Source of the DNA: Chimonanthus salicifolius
Lineage: Eukaryota; Streptophyta; Magnoliopsida; Laurales; Calycanthaceae
Reading direction: 5' to 3'
Assembly: GCA_013350335.1 (NCBI GenBank)
Contig: CM023537.1
Coordinates: 45,320,111-45,384,110 of the forward strand
Length of the DNA: 64,000 bases
Shown here: in pieces, positions 25,906 through 38,400 of the stretch
How the letters are laid out: every line of letters begins with the position of its first letter
How positions within the stretch are numbered: position 1 is the stretch's first letter
Translations under genes and position numbers: made by a program
Notes under the pieces: generated by a model
What the model saw: only the letters and a program-made list of their open reading frames with translations
Databases searched by the model: none
Told to the model about the DNA's origin: nothing

Positions 25906-28200
25906 TTGCACATCAAACTCTCTCCATTTACCTATCCATCCACCCAAACCCATTCACCTATATCCACTCATCTTTCTTTACCCAGGCCCATCTGTCTAAT
26001 TTGTTTATGTCTAAGTTAGTTTGAGTCGTCAGTGTTTAGTTTTAGTTTATCGAGTCTAGCTCAAGTTTTTCATTGAGTCAGTCTAGCCCAGGAGTCAGTC
26101 ATTTTTCATTTCATCCCAATGTATATCTAAATCCTGATTGTCCATTTTCTAAGATATTTCTTCGTTTACGCCTGGCCAGTGTTGATTAGGGAATATTAAG
26201 GACAATGTTGAATTCGAGTTTGGAGGTAGTAAGTCATCATATGTCATAAAAAAATCTTAGGGGAGAGTAAGTGAAAAACTGAGACCCTTTAAATTTTTTT
26301 TTTCAGCATCCATCATACATCTTTGTCTTTGTGACCAACAGACATTAAAGAACTGGATATAAATCATGCACATAGACGGTCGAGTTTTTGTATTTGCAAT
26401 GTATCTGTCTAGAACATAAGTTCCCCCAGACTTGTGTAGGAAAATCATTTCCTTAGCTACGAGGGTGAGGAAGCTGGAAATTCAAGAGGAAAAACCCAGC
26501 CCTCTTTGTGGTCGAGGCACTCTGGCTGCAAAGAGGAAAGCTAAGAGGCTAGGTCTATCACAAATGCGGATGTTGGAATTGTAATGGAATAAAATCATAT
26601 TATGGAGCCCGCTGTAAGTAGACTCATAAGAAATAGACAGATCTATGTAGAACTATGCAAGGGCAGAGTAAGTCCTGAAAAACTAAGACAACTTGAACTC
26701 CAGAACTGTTGATTTCCGACTGAGCTCTTACAAACGTCTTGACAATCTGACGTTAAACGAGTCATAATCTTGCTTAGACAAAAATACACAGAATCATTTT
26801 AGAGAAGAGTAAGTGAGGACTGAGACTTCTAGAGCTTAAACACTGCCAATTTTAGTTTAAAAAAGATTACCTGCGTCTTGACAATCTTACGTAAAAATAG
26901 TTACATTTTTAGCATTAATACTTAGATAAAGATCTTTATATCATACTTTTCTTGAATTTTTTTTATAGGATTTATACTTGGAAACCCTTGTACACAGCTA
27001 TATTAAGTTTAATCTGAAAAAGAAAAATATTCACAAGTCGAGTAATCACCTGAAGAATACCAGTGAAGGACTTAGCCCAGTGAGCTTTAGAGCCATTCTT
27101 TTCTTCTGAGGGTTATAAGTCAATTTCATTTTCTTTGGTAGCGTAATCAAGTCATTGTTGATCTCATTTTTCTTCATTTTGGTCATATTACTGAGAGCTC
27201 CATCAAAATTGAGTTAGTATACTTGAAATTGTTCGAAATTTATTTGAAACAAGAAAACCATCTTTTGAAGCTTAGGATATGATTTAGGCCATTTTTGGAT
27301 CGTTTGCGCCTTTCAAGCCTACCTTTGGTCATTTTATCTTTGATAGTTCCCATTTGAGCCTTATTGAAAAATTAGTCTAATTTTTTGATCAACTTAGTTT
27401 ACCATATCCAACTCCGGTTTAGGCGTATGAGCCAATTGAAAATATCCATGACCTATTCTCAGAAAAGATTAGAGATGAAACATTGGGATGGTACTCTGAA
27501 AAATAAACGGCACTAAAAGAAAAAAAAAAAAGGAACATCCGGACACAAAAAGAAGGATGTGAAAAAATAGAGAAAAAAGAAAAAAAAAAAGAAAATGCTT
27601 TGAAAAGTGCTGAAAAGAAAAATAGAGGAAGAATATCCCATTTCAAAATCATAAAGGCCTCTAACCATTTCTATCCAAAGTACTACTTTTAGAGCCTTCT
27701 ATCCTTCTTTGATTTGACCTTATCCCAAGCCACGTTTTGTCCTATTAGGAAGTCTTATTGATCTTAAGCCAAAAATAGGTTGTTTCATGTGGAGAATAGA
27801 GGAGGGAAAAATATGGTATTTGACTCAACGTTCTCAAGAAAGTGGCATTCATTAATGAGATCATTTATTTTCTTTGATATGTGCCGTCTTTGATAATACA
27901 TATGTGAATACTTTGATTTTGAATACGTAAACTCTACTCACATATACTTTGAGAGAAAATGAACCCAAATCTCTAAGCGTTAGTCTTTCTAAGAGATATA
28001 TCTGGTGAGGTTTGAAGTCGAAGCGAACTTTCCAATGGTGTGAACAAAACTTGGGTCTATTTGGAAAAAGAAATCTATCTTAATATTGGCTAAGCACACA
28101 CTACACTCCGGGTAAAAGCCTTGCAAAATGAAATTTAGAGTTGTATGATGTTTAGACCCCTTATCTTTGTGTTCTTATTAAGGATGTTAATACCCCACCT
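25906..28200 (+). other. Non-coding 3' tail of the Athila-type element
   Basis: No supported open frame. A motif like 'agagtaagtgaggactgagac' recurs near 26265 and 26805, and 'acaatctgacgt / acaatcttacgt' near 26740 and 26880, so the tail contains diverged internal duplications. No env-like domain was recognised. Confidence 0.5.
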
Positions 28201-29027
28201 GCCATTCGTGATACGTGTCATGATGACCACCCGTGCCCTTCTATACTTTGCCCACTGGCAGGTGCATATAAATGTTGCTCTGAATTCTCTCTAATGGAAT
28301 TTTTTTTTTTTTTGTGTTACAATCCAAAACACCTACTTGTGGCTGAATTTTATGGATCTTTTATTAACCATTGAAGGTACACTTCATCATAACTAAATTT
28401 TCAATTGTGGGTTATTAAATTTTGTTTATATACATTAATGGATAAAGATCTATGCAAAGAGCAACATCATCCCTAGTTAATCCTTCCATTTAATGCCCTT
28501 TTTACCAAGAATGTGTGGCTATAATAAAGAAGAAATACTCTTAAACATATCTGAAAAAATAAATCCAGAATTTTACAGCTAGATGATGAGTTTTCTTAGA
28601 CGTGTTTCACTTTTCTTTAACAGAAAGATATTCTATTGATGGTTAGAGAAAATGCTACAGTAGCTGAAAGCACATCCAAACCATAAATAATAGTTGTGCA
28701 TGTTTCACACATAGTACAATTAGTTTGTACTTCTAATATTAGAGTAAATGTCTCAATTTCAACACTTCTCAAACTAATCTAATATATAAGACTTGCAAGT
28801 GATTTGATATATTTATGACATTAGTCTTATCTTTAATGTGAATTAAAAATACTTTATGATAATCTTTAAAAAAAATTATAATTAATGCATGTTTAGTTTA
28901 ATTTGCATTTTTCCTTAGTCCTTATCGATTAATTCATTAATGTATATAAACTTTCCACACATTTTTATGGCAGATATCACCTCTCACCTTGCCACCATGG
29001 TTTAAACAATTAACACACGGAAGCAAA
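28201..29027. other. Unassigned AT-rich sequence
   Basis: Lies between the faded end of the Athila element and the solo LTR at 29028. Nothing recognised. Confidence 0.35.
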
Positions 29028-31100
29028 TATAACGACCTGCCTAGAGACGGGCGCGTGAATTTTTTTTTTTATAAACACAATAGAAATACATATACTGGCC
29101 ATATCTCAAGAGTTGTTACAATAATCTCAATATGATTTGCAACTCTTGAAGATAAAGATTTTAAAGGAAAGTACAACTAAAAATAACTTGAAGTCATTAA
29201 GATTTTAAAGGAAAGTACAACTAAAAATAACTTAAAGTCGTTTATGACTCGGTATCGAGTCGCCATCGCTCTATGTCATTCCGTCCCTTCTCAACTGATA
29301 CCTGAAACTGTTAGGGAGTGAGCTTCACTAGCCCATAGATCATAAGCCCAGTAGGAGTACATGGGCCAAAGTAAAAAGTGCAGGAATTAAACATATTCCA
29401 TAATATGCACAAATAGAACCATAAATGGTACATACAAACCATTATGCGGTAATACAATACATAGATGTCCATCTACAACATATGGACGCACACAACTGTC
29501 ACAAAATAGGTGACATGGCATAATGGTCTGCCAAACAGTCAAACATACCGTCTAAAAGTTAGCACTTTGAAACGTACAAATCTCAATCCAAATATTCTAT
29601 CCACTACATACTTCTCTAGTATGTGCTATTATAATCCACATATTTATCTATCCATGAGTAATAGAAATCAATGCTATGTGTCTTACTCATATGTCTCCGG
29701 TACTGAATGGTGATAACCTCAACCCTCACCGCAGCATGACAGTGAGGTAGCCTTGCAGTGTAGTAGCATGACGGCGTTCCTCGGCCATCCAACTTACACA
29801 TGCCTACTCCTCACCCGCCCACAAGACTTTTTGGCTTTTTGGCTCTATTGGTCTCACCCAGACCTACTGTGAACATAGAGTCATACACACCCTAAATCAT
29901 CTATCATATGACGTATATCAACGTCAATATTGACCAATATTAATAATAAGTCAACGTGGATTATCTCCCACTTACCAAAATTAACAACACACACTTGGCT
30001 TCCACAAAACCCTATCAACCATCATAAATATCATACGTGTTGTATAAAGACAGTCATCATACGCTTTATCCACAAAGGCCATATCTATTTTACGGGACCC
30101 AATAATACACAAGATGAGCTACTTAATTTATTCTCAGCTTAATTAATACAACCAATACCTAGATTTCCCACATGAACCTTATCATATCCTGGCATAGAGT
30201 AAATCTTGGGATGCTCTATACAGCTCTACGAGGCCAATCACTTAAGTTATGTAATCAAACAACATGCATTATTCATAATCGCAAATGCATAATTCATACA
30301 TCATTCACACAATTAATCACATAACATTTGTGAAGGGTATTTAATCAAGTTGACGGGTCCGGCCCGGTTCTTCAGGGCAAATAATTTTCAACTTAAAATA
30401 TTCCAGAACGTTTATTGATCATGACCATACCCACATCGTTCTATGTATACCCAAATCACATATAAACATAATAACACATTTTTGTCAGGCATTTAAAAAA
30501 AACAATTATACACACAGTAATCTCAAACACATGATAACAAACGATAAAGATCGTTAAAATCTCGATAAAGATCGCTAAAATCTCGATATATATACGATAA
30601 AACAACAAAACTGAATACCAATAAGGTTAGTACTTCCTACCTCAAAGTTGATGAAATTGATACCCTCTGGGAGATTTTTGACAGAGTCTCGACTTTCCCT
30701 CTAAAACCCACCAAAAATGGCACATACAGAAAACACTGTCAGTCGAAGTAGGAAAGAAGTTTGCAAATGATGGACCTATCCCTTTTTATAATGGAAAAAG
30801 TAAATGGATAAACATTATCCATTGTTTTAGATAAGCATTATCTAAAGTTTTTGGATGGTGTTTATCCAAAACATTATCTTTGATGTTTATCCAAAACATT
30901 ATCCAAGAAAGTTTAGATATTTACAGTTTTTCCCATCCAACTTCGACGAGTCGGATCCAAGAGCTATCGAGCTCGGATTGGGCCAAACTTGGACTTCTCA
31001 AAAAGCCCCAATCCGTAATCTTCATGATTAATGGATAACAAAACATGATTATTTGCACAAAATCACACAATTAGGTCTAAATTTGGATCAGGGTATTACA
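29028..31100 (-). mobile_element. Solo LTR with TSD GCAAA
   Basis: Left end tataacgacctgcc (TG decayed to TA) and right end ggatcagggtattaca are flanked by GCAAA at 29023-29027 and 31101-31105, a perfect 5-bp TSD. It shares the 'gagtgagcttcactagcccata' block with the other minus-strand LTRs. No coding domain lies between the ends, so this is a solo LTR of 2073 bp. Confidence 0.8.
29155..29240. repeat. 44-bp tandem duplication
   Basis: aagattttaaaggaaagtac... occurs at 29155 and 29199 with one clear change, inside the solo LTR. Confidence 0.85.
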
Positions 31101-31607
31101 GCAAAACCTAATTTGACATCCCTAAATGCCAAAGGGACAATCAGTTCAGCAACACCCATGTACCACTGGCAAAGTCATGGAAATTGAACGATAATAATAC
31201 CATCCAAAAACATTACATGACCATTCACCATTATTCATAAGCCACTGTGTACAAGCCTAGCAGTTGTTTTGTGCTATCCAAACAGCTTCATTTCTACATC
31301 TCACCAAACTAAATGCCTCATCCATAACATTTGCAGTTGTTTTACCAATTATGAACGAAACTCAAAGAGAAAACATTTATCAATTCTCCAAAACCAAAAG
31401 TCCAAATGTTGCTAGTTTTAATAAAATTGATTCAATTTTGCATGTAGGGCCAATTTTTTCTTCAAAATAAAACCTTGAAACTTAAATCTATCTATGATTG
31501 TTTATAGACTCCACCGTCATCATCATTTAAACCATTTATCCCACCAGTATGAAATTGACTTTTAAACTTAGATTCGGCAAATTGTTTATGAGCATCTATT
31601 TGATGGA
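31101..31607. other. Unassigned spacer between two elements
   Basis: AT-rich host-like sequence between the GCAAA and TATGG target sites. No gene recognised. Confidence 0.4.
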
Positions 31608-31612
31608 TATGG

Positions 31613-32178
31613 TGTATACTTCATCATAATATTAGAGTTTATTGATTGAAAATCAATCGTACATTCATTCATCATTAAACTTAATGTTCGACATACCCGA
31701 ACAACATAACCATAAGATCTGAATCGATTAATGCTTGAAACACTGATCAATCTTGATGCTGAAATCATTAACGTAATAATTATAAGACATACTTGGATCC
31801 ATTGATGAAGAAGAGTGAGATCTGATATTCCCTTTAATATGTCAATACTTCCTGAAGTCCAAAAATATGAAAAAACACCCATCTTGGAGTTTCTGCCTCT
31901 TGCCTCCTTAATGCCCTCTCCCAATTTCGTGAATAGTATATTTAGACATTAGAGTTGGCTTAAGTTGATAGATAATTATGCAGAGAGACCCTTTTATAGG
32001 TAGAGGGAGGACCCCTAAGGCAATTAGAACTTTCCATTCCTACTTCCCATCAAAATAGGAAACTAACCCCCTTTAGAACTCCCCTAAAATAGACCTTCCT
32101 TATTTAAACACAGTTTCCCTGATTTAATATCCTCTATGTGGAACCCCAAATTTAATGTGGGCCATGTTTAGTTTTACA
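31613..32178 (-). mobile_element. 3' LTR of the Copia element
   Basis: On the minus strand it begins TGTAAAACTAAAC at 32178 and ends ...TATACA at 31613. It aligns along its full length to 40604-41168. Confidence 0.92.
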
Positions 32179-32195
32179 TTCTCCCACTTAACCCA
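32179..32195 (-). other. Polypurine tract
   Basis: The minus strand reads GTTAAGTGGGAGAA directly before the 3' LTR start, the expected plus-strand primer site of a Copia element. Confidence 0.8.
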
Positions 32196-32557
32196 CATTT
32201 ATACTTCATGGGATTTAAAACAGGTATATCATAAGGTCTACACCTAAACTGCATTTAACAACATGATGCAGTCAACATCATAATGCTAATAGTAAACAAA
32301 CCACAAGTGCGAACAATGGCGGTTGCACATCATCTTATCCCGACATGATCCCTTCCATTATTACAACACAAGTGACCTACCTAGCATAGCCTTTAAATGA
32401 GAGATTTTTCATAATAGGTCCACATATGTGTCATAACATAATGACTATTCATGTTAGTGTTAAAATAAACACACGTAATGTATATACATAATAATAATAA
32501 ACAGGAACAATAATCAGAAACGCATATATGAGTACTCAAATGTCAAATAGTGCACAT

Positions 32558-33120
32558 TTATTCATAATGCAGTAAAAAATACATAATTATATCATAATAG
32601 ATTACGTTCAAAACACATTCTATTGGCATTACCTTAAAGGTCTTTATAGGTAGTCCCTTCGTCAACGGATCTGCCACCATAAGTAAAATACTAATGTGTT
32701 CAATAGACACCGTCTGTTTCTGAACTTCTTCTTTCACGACAAAGTACTTCAATTCCATGTATTTCGATCCATTCGAATACTTGATCGTTCTTAGAGAAGA
32801 ATACTGCTGCAGAATTATCACAGTAAATTCTCAGCGGCTTGGCAATGCTATCAACAATTACAAGTCCCGAGATAAAGTTCCACAGCCACATTCCTTGAAC
32901 AGTGGCCTCATAGCACGCCACAAATTATGTTTCCATGGTTGATGTTGCAGTGATAGATTGTTTGACATTTTTCCATGATATTGCTCCGCCAGCCATAAGG
33001 AACAAATAATCAAATGTTGACTTTCTGCTATCAATACAGCCACCAAAATCCGAATCTAAGTAGACAATGATCTCGAGATTATTGGACATCTTAAACTAAG
33101 CATGAAGTCTTTATTACCCT
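32558..33120 (-). pseudogene. Copia RNase H, broken
   Basis: Two frames cover the domain: 32700-32921 (MACYEATVQGMWLWNFISGL, IYCDNSAAVFFSKN) and 32558-32821 (KYMELKYFVVKEEVQ...ADPLTKGLPIK). These are the standard motifs of the Copia RNase H and its C-terminal end. A frameshift separates them, and another separates them from the RT. Confidence 0.85.
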
Positions 33121-33787
33121 ATAAATACCTCATTACTTTCTTTGCAGCTTTCCAGTGATCCATTCCAGGGTTGCTTTGGTATCTCCCCAGCATACTAACA
33201 ACAAAACTAATATCGGGTCTGGTGCAAGTCTGGGCATACATCAGGCTACCTACAGCTGAGGCATAAGGAATTCTCTCCATTTGTTTCTTTTCAAGTTCAT
33301 TATGCGGACATTGATTTAAGCTAAATTTATCTCCTTTTTTAATAGGGGCATCTTGATAGGAACAATTTAGCTTACCGAATCTCTCTAATATTCTTTCTTT
33401 GTAGCCTTTTTTAGACAGGTATAACACAGCACGTGTTCTGTCACGGAATATCTCTATTCCAATCACGTATGTTGCCTCTCCCATATCTTTCATTTCAAAA
33501 TTATTGGAGAGATACTTCTTGGTTTCAAACATCATACTAAGATCATTAGTGGCAAGTAAAATATCATCAACATATAATATCAGAATGATAAACTTACTCC
33601 CACTGACCTTCATGTATATACACCGATCAACGGTGTTTTCCTTAAAATCGAAGGAGGTAATGGTATCATTGAACTTAAGGTACCATTGCCTGGAGGCTTG
33701 TTTAAAGCCATAAATTGATTTTTTTAATTTGCATGCCATATGTTCCTTACCCTCCATGGAAAACTCTTTAGGTTGTTCCATATACAC
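33119..33787 (-). pseudogene. Copia reverse transcriptase, intact core in a dead polyprotein
   Basis: Copies the element RNA into DNA in the parent family. A 222-codon open segment contains KKSIYGFKQASRQWYLKF and the catalytic LYVDDILLATND (YVDD at residues 72-75), then IGIEIFRDR and the connection region ending CTRPDISF. This core has no visible catalytic change. The N-terminal RT part (33788-34060) is interrupted by stops, so no complete protein is possible. Confidence 0.9.
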
Positions 33788-34283
33788 TTATCCATCTAAA
33801 CTACTATTCAAAAATGAGGTTTTAATATCCATTTAGTGAAGCTCAAAATCATAATGAGCCACCAAAGCTATAATGATTCTGAAAGAGTCCTTTCTGAATA
33901 CAGGAGAGAATGTCTCTTTATAATCAATGTCATTTTTCTGATTAAACCCTTTGGCCACAAGTCTTGCTTTATATCATTCGATATTGCCCTTAAAGTCTCA
34001 TTTGGTCTTAAAGACCCACTTATATCCAACTTTCTTGCATCCCTGAAGCAATTCTACTAGATTACCTGACTTCATTCTGGGCCATGGACTTTAGCACAAC
34101 TTTCATGGCGTCTAACCACTTACTAGAATCATCACATTCTATGGCTTCTTCATAAGTGACCGGATCCTTAATAACTCCTAAATCATATTCTGATTCTTGT
34201 AGATATACCACATAGTCATCCGAAATAGCAGGTATCTTTTGTCTTTCAGACCTTCTTAATGTTATTTCTTGTGGTTGTTCCAC
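33788..34283 (-). pseudogene. Integrase-RT linker and RT start, broken
   Basis: 34062-34283 reads LRRSERQKIPAISDDYVVYLQESEYDLG...DPVTYEEAIECDDSSKWLDAMK, the usual beginning of the Copia RVT_2 domain. Stops and frame changes separate it from the core at 33787. Confidence 0.8.
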
Positions 34284-34362
34284 AATCGGTTCATTATTGG
34301 TAATGGTTTCGTCATGGAGTAATTCAACATTCAGGTGTTGTTTATCATGTTATTCAATAACA

Positions 34363-35290
34363 TTAGGGACAACAATTTCTGAAGTTAGAGATATAGGGAC
34401 TTGTACCCTTACTTTTTGCACACCGATGTTTCTCATTATATCCACTCCCACTAACCTCACCATTTTCAATAAATCTAGCATTACCGGTCTCCACAATTCT
34501 CATACTATGGTTCGGACAATAGAACATGTACCCTTTAGACTTCTCAGGGTAACCTACGAAGTAACCACTGATTGTCCGTTCATCAAGTTTTTTTTCATGT
34601 GGATTATAAATTCTTGCTTCTGCAGGACAACTCCATATATGCAGGTGTCTTAAACTAGGTTTTCTTCCCGTCCACAGTTCAAAATGAGTCTTAAGAGCTG
34701 ACTTACTAGGAACCCGATTAAGCAAGTACATTACGGTTCTTAGTGCATACATCCACAACATAATGGGTACAATGTTATTACATAACATACTCTTAACCAT
34801 GTCCGTAAGTGTGCGATTACGCCTTTCAGCAACACCATTCTGCTGAGGCTTACCGGGCATCGTGTATTGTGCAATTATACCGCGACTTTCAAGTAGCGGG
34901 TGTTGACCCGCTTCATTATACCTACAATAATATTCACCACCCCTATCTGACCTTATGACTTTCACAGTTTGTATTTAATTGCCTTTCAACTTCAGTGATA
35001 AATATCTCTACGGTGTTAAGTGCTTGAGATTTATCATCCAACATATAAATATAACCATAACGCGAAAAATCATCAATAAAGGTGATAAAATAGGTCTCTT
35101 CACCAAAAGATAGAACATCAAATGGGCCACAAATATCAGTATGGATCAACTCAAGTAGCCCTTTAGATCTTGTGGCTCATTTCTTAGTGTGTTTGGTCTG
35201 CTTTCTCTTAATGCATTCCACACACACACCTAAATCAGTAAATCAATATTCGAGAGAATCCCATCTTTTACCAATCTTTGAATTCTTTCG
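34363..35290 (-). pseudogene. Copia integrase, split in two frames
   Basis: The zinc-binding region is at about 35170-35330 (HKSLGHISRERIQRLVKDGIL, then CVECIKRKQTKHTK). The core is split: 34943-35149 has IHTDICGPF (first Asp) and [13 protein letters not shown]; 34363-34965 has RSDRGGEYY (second Asp) and NGVAERRNRTL (Glu). All three DDE residues survive, but a frameshift near 34960 and stops break the protein. Confidence 0.87.
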
Positions 35291-35760
35291 CGGGATATAT
35301 GTCCCAAACTTTTATGCTGCAAAATAGAGGAATTTTCATTAATCAACACACGTTTAATACCAACATTATTATTCAGGGTTAGGACAAAATTAACAAAGGA
35401 ATCATCAAGCTTTAAACAGTAAAGGCTATCAATCAATAATCCAGACCCAATAAAAGAAAGATCTTTAAACAAACTGAAGGCATTATATCCAAATTTGTAA
35501 TAATAACCATTAACATCAAGTTTGAAAATTGAAATAAGGTTTCTGGCAACAGAAGGAACATAAAGACAATCAAATAAATCTAAGTGATGGCCAGTGTCGA
35601 GGAAAAAACGGTAAGTCCCGATGGCTTCATCTGCCACATTTTGTCGGTTTCCCATGTAAATGAAGGCTTTATTTGGATCGATGGTTTGGGTCGTAAGATA
35701 TCCCTGCATCGTATTAGAAACATGAGTTGTAGCCTCAGAATCAAGCCACCAAGTGTTAGA
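35230..35760 (-). pseudogene. Copia protease and pre-integrase region
   Basis: The active-site region near 35740 reads WWLDSEATTHV; the usual D-S-G-A has glutamate in place of glycine, which would hurt a retropepsin. The 159-codon segment to 35230 contains LYVPSVARNLISIFKLD and the HKSLGH start of the pre-integrase domain. Confidence 0.82.
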
Positions 35761-35924
35761 GGAAACTTCAGTATGATTAGATCAGAAACAAAAAGAAATG
35801 GAATTGTTACATTTCTTTTCGAACCACGATCTCCTTTTATGGCAGTCTTTCTGGAAGTGCTCTTGTTTCTTACAGAAGTGGCACCTCACACTACTTGTCC
35901 CCTGACTTTGAGTCCCTGAAGACG
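35761..35924 (-). pseudogene. gag: C-terminal part of Copia gag with zinc knuckle
   Basis: Reads T-S-S-G-T-Q-S then CHFCKKQEHFQKDC (35842-35883), a CX2CX4HX4C knuckle for RNA binding. It continues in the same frame from gag at 39156 once the inserted LTR and one TSD copy are ignored, which proves the insertion. Confidence 0.85.
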
Positions 35925-36685
35925 TGTAATATCTTGGATTTTCAAATTATTATTTTATATAAAAATTATCCATTTTTCTAGTGAATTTCGAGATTGGATC
36001 TTATGTGGATAAAAATTGGGCCATGACCCAATTAAGGACCCAATTAATGGTAGGATTGGTTTCAATAAATCAAATAGGGCTGAAATTAATTTAGTATGCA
36101 ATCCAAGATTATGCACGGCCAAATTTAGATGTAAAAATATATGTTTATGCGCATTAGATCTTTTAAAAAGGGTGTACATATTTTCTTAAAATAAATAAAG
36201 GAAATATCTAAATTAAAAAGAGGGCTCACGGCATTGCTATATGTATTTTAGCATTGGCCGATTGGAAGGTTACTAATCTAAGGAGGAGAAGTCGGCCATG
36301 GCTAATTAAAGCAAGGGAGGTCAGCATTGCATCTAAGGCAATGACTAAAATTACACAAGGGGCGCACGGCCCCAAGGGGGTAAGTCTATCTTAAGAACAT
36401 TCTCAATTTGGATTAAGGAGAGCTTACATAAAGGAGAGAAGGACAAGGGGGCAAGGTTTACAACCCATAGTCGAATTTTATTTTCCTCTCTCCCAATTTC
36501 TCATTCTCTCACACGGAAAAATCAAGAGCAAGAAGAAGGCAATCAACAAGAGGTAGTTTGTCCAGCAAAGGGAAAGGAGAAGAAGATTGGAAGAGAAAGA
36601 TCAAGTGGGAGAAGAATAAGGAATTGAAAAGAGGTTAGTATCTAATTGTTTAAATAATTTTATTTTGAAACAAAAAGAACCATAA

Positions 36686-37868
36686 GGGTTCGGCCATGGT
36701 GGTTGGCCGAACCCCATGGAGAAAGATTGGAGATGATTTGATGATCTTAAATGGAGAGAAAGAACCATATGGTTCGGCCATAGTGCATGGCCGAACTCCA
36801 TGGAAAGATTTTATTTAATTGATGGTTGTTACGAATGAAAACCATGGAGATGGTTTGGTGTAAATGATATGTGAATTTGAATGGATTAAATGGAAGATCC
36901 ATGATTGATTAATGGAGACATGGATAGGAATGTGGATCGGCCATGGCATGGCCGAACCATGATTACATTATGGCAAAATTGACTTGATCAAAAGTAATGA
37001 AAAGAAGGGGTGAGGTTCGGCCATGGTGCTTGGCCGAACCCCACCAAATATTTTATGGTTTGATGATCAATTTTTATTGGATCTAAACTTATGGTCAAAA
37101 ATCATAAACCATAGGGTTCAGCCATGGTGTATGGCCAAACCCCATGGGGTGGTTTTGGATTGGTAAAAGCATTTGGATGGCTAAAGTAGAAAGCTTCTAA
37201 TTAAGGAAAGGGTTGCTAAAATTGGAAAGCATCCAATTATGGAAGGTGTGTGCTAAATTTAGAAAGGTTCCAATTATGGAAGGTGGTAGTTAATTATGGA
37301 AACCCTCCATTTATGGAAAGTTGGAGTTTGATTTATGGAAACCTTGCAATTATGGAAAGGTGTAGGTTATTTATAGAAACCTTCTAATAATAGAAGGTGG
37401 AGTTTAATTAAGGAAGGTTGGATTTAAAAAAGGAAATCTAGACATCATAGGGTTCGGCCATGGTGCTTGGCCGAACCCCATGAATTAATTATATAGGTTA
37501 AGCTTACTTTATGGACATATGATGGAACTAAGATGTCATAGGGTTCGGCCATGGTGTGTGGCCGAACCCCATGAATTAAGTAGAATGTGTTGTATGGATT
37601 TAATATGAGGTTTGAGTTAATGAGACAACATAAACCTAAGCTAGTGGCAAAATGGTAATTACATGCCAAAGTGGAGGAATATGGATCCGGCCATAGTGTA
37701 TGGCCGAACCCCATGAGTTGTGTTTAATGGACTTATTTGGTTAAAGAATTAATAGAAGGTTTAAGTATGGTAAATTTAAATGAATGAGGGAACAATGGCA
37801 TTTTCGTAAATAGTTGTGAAAGTGGTAAGCCATGGGTTCGGCCATGGTGTATGGCCGAACCCGATGGG
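36686..37868. repeat. Nine-copy GGTTCGGCCA/TGGCCGAACC hairpin array
   Basis: Each copy is a 10-11 bp stem, GGGTTCGGCCA and TGGCCGAACCC, around a 3-7 base loop such as TGGTGTA, often followed by CATGG. Copies lie at about 36686, 36771, 36933, 37013, 37113, 37449, 37540, 37683 and 37833. Spacing is irregular (80-336 bp) and the DNA between copies is unrelated, so this is not a plain tandem repeat. Variants are mostly CG to CA/TG changes. Confidence 0.92.
37185..37440. repeat. Degenerate 'aattatggaaaggt' repeats
   Basis: Around ten imperfect copies of '(a/t)aa(t/a)tatggaaagg(t)' fill the widest gap in the hairpin array. Confidence 0.6.
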
Positions 37869-38187
37869 GTTTTGTTTATGGATTTGGAATTTTGAAAATC
37901 AAGTGAGACTTGGTTTTGATTTACGTTATATTATAAGGTAATGGGATCTCGCAAGCGGTGCGCGATCGGTGAGCGAATCTTGGACCAAAACGCAAGGACA
38001 CGTAACGATCTTTGGTAGGATTCCACCTCTTTGAAACCATGGGCTTATGTACTTTGTTTTACTTGCTTTATGATGTTTATGTTGCAAAATGTATATGTTT
38101 CAAATATGTGATTTTAAATGCTATGAATTGTTTTATTGCATAGCATGTTGGCATTTGCATCTCATGCATGGCATGGGAGGGATGACA

Positions 38188-38400
38188 GGTAATCGGAGCC
38201 CACACTCCATCGAGAAGTCTGTAAGGCAACTGTGGGGCCTGCCTTGGTAATGAGAATCCCACCAAGGAGGATTACCTTGATGAGGAGAATTTCATCAAGA
38301 GGATGCTGTGTAACCGGAGCCCACACTCCGTCGAGATGTCCGTAAGGCAACTGTGGGGCATACCTTGATGATGAGAATTCCATCAGGTGGATACCATGTG
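38188..38400. repeat. 121-bp tandem duplication in the solo LTR
   Basis: Two units share 'taa(t/c)cggagcccacactcc' and 'gtaaggcaactgtggggc' (starting near 38190 and 38311). Confidence 0.85.

Larger units (their letters stand above)
12945..28200 (+). mobile_element. Decayed Athila-type Gypsy retrotransposon
   Basis: Order on the plus strand: long 5' LTR, primer binding site, 1.5-kb leader, gag, protease, the start of reverse transcriptase, RNase H, integrase, then a long non-coding tail. The domain order and the primer site with GGCGTTGTTGCCGGGGA fit Athila/Tat Gypsy elements. The reverse transcriptase core is deleted near 19860-19890, and a minus-strand LTR (20359-24594) splits RNase H from integrase. 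Many stops and frameshifts are present. No 3' LTR matching the 5' LTR was found, so the right border is approximate and the element is probably truncated. Confidence 0.8.

Noticed and set aside
26936..27005. GCTAT near 26996 as the far TSD of the Athila element
   Set aside because: It matches the 5 bases before 12945 and follows CA, but no 3' LTR sequence precedes it; a chance 5-mer is likely.
36601..37714. Minus-strand frames with repeated 'MxFGHxLWPxP' peptides
   Set aside because: They are translations of the hairpin repeats; spacing between copies is not in frame across the array.
36686..37868. CRISPR-like array
   Set aside because: Repeats are hairpins with irregular spacing inside a plant LTR; no cas genes and a eukaryotic context.
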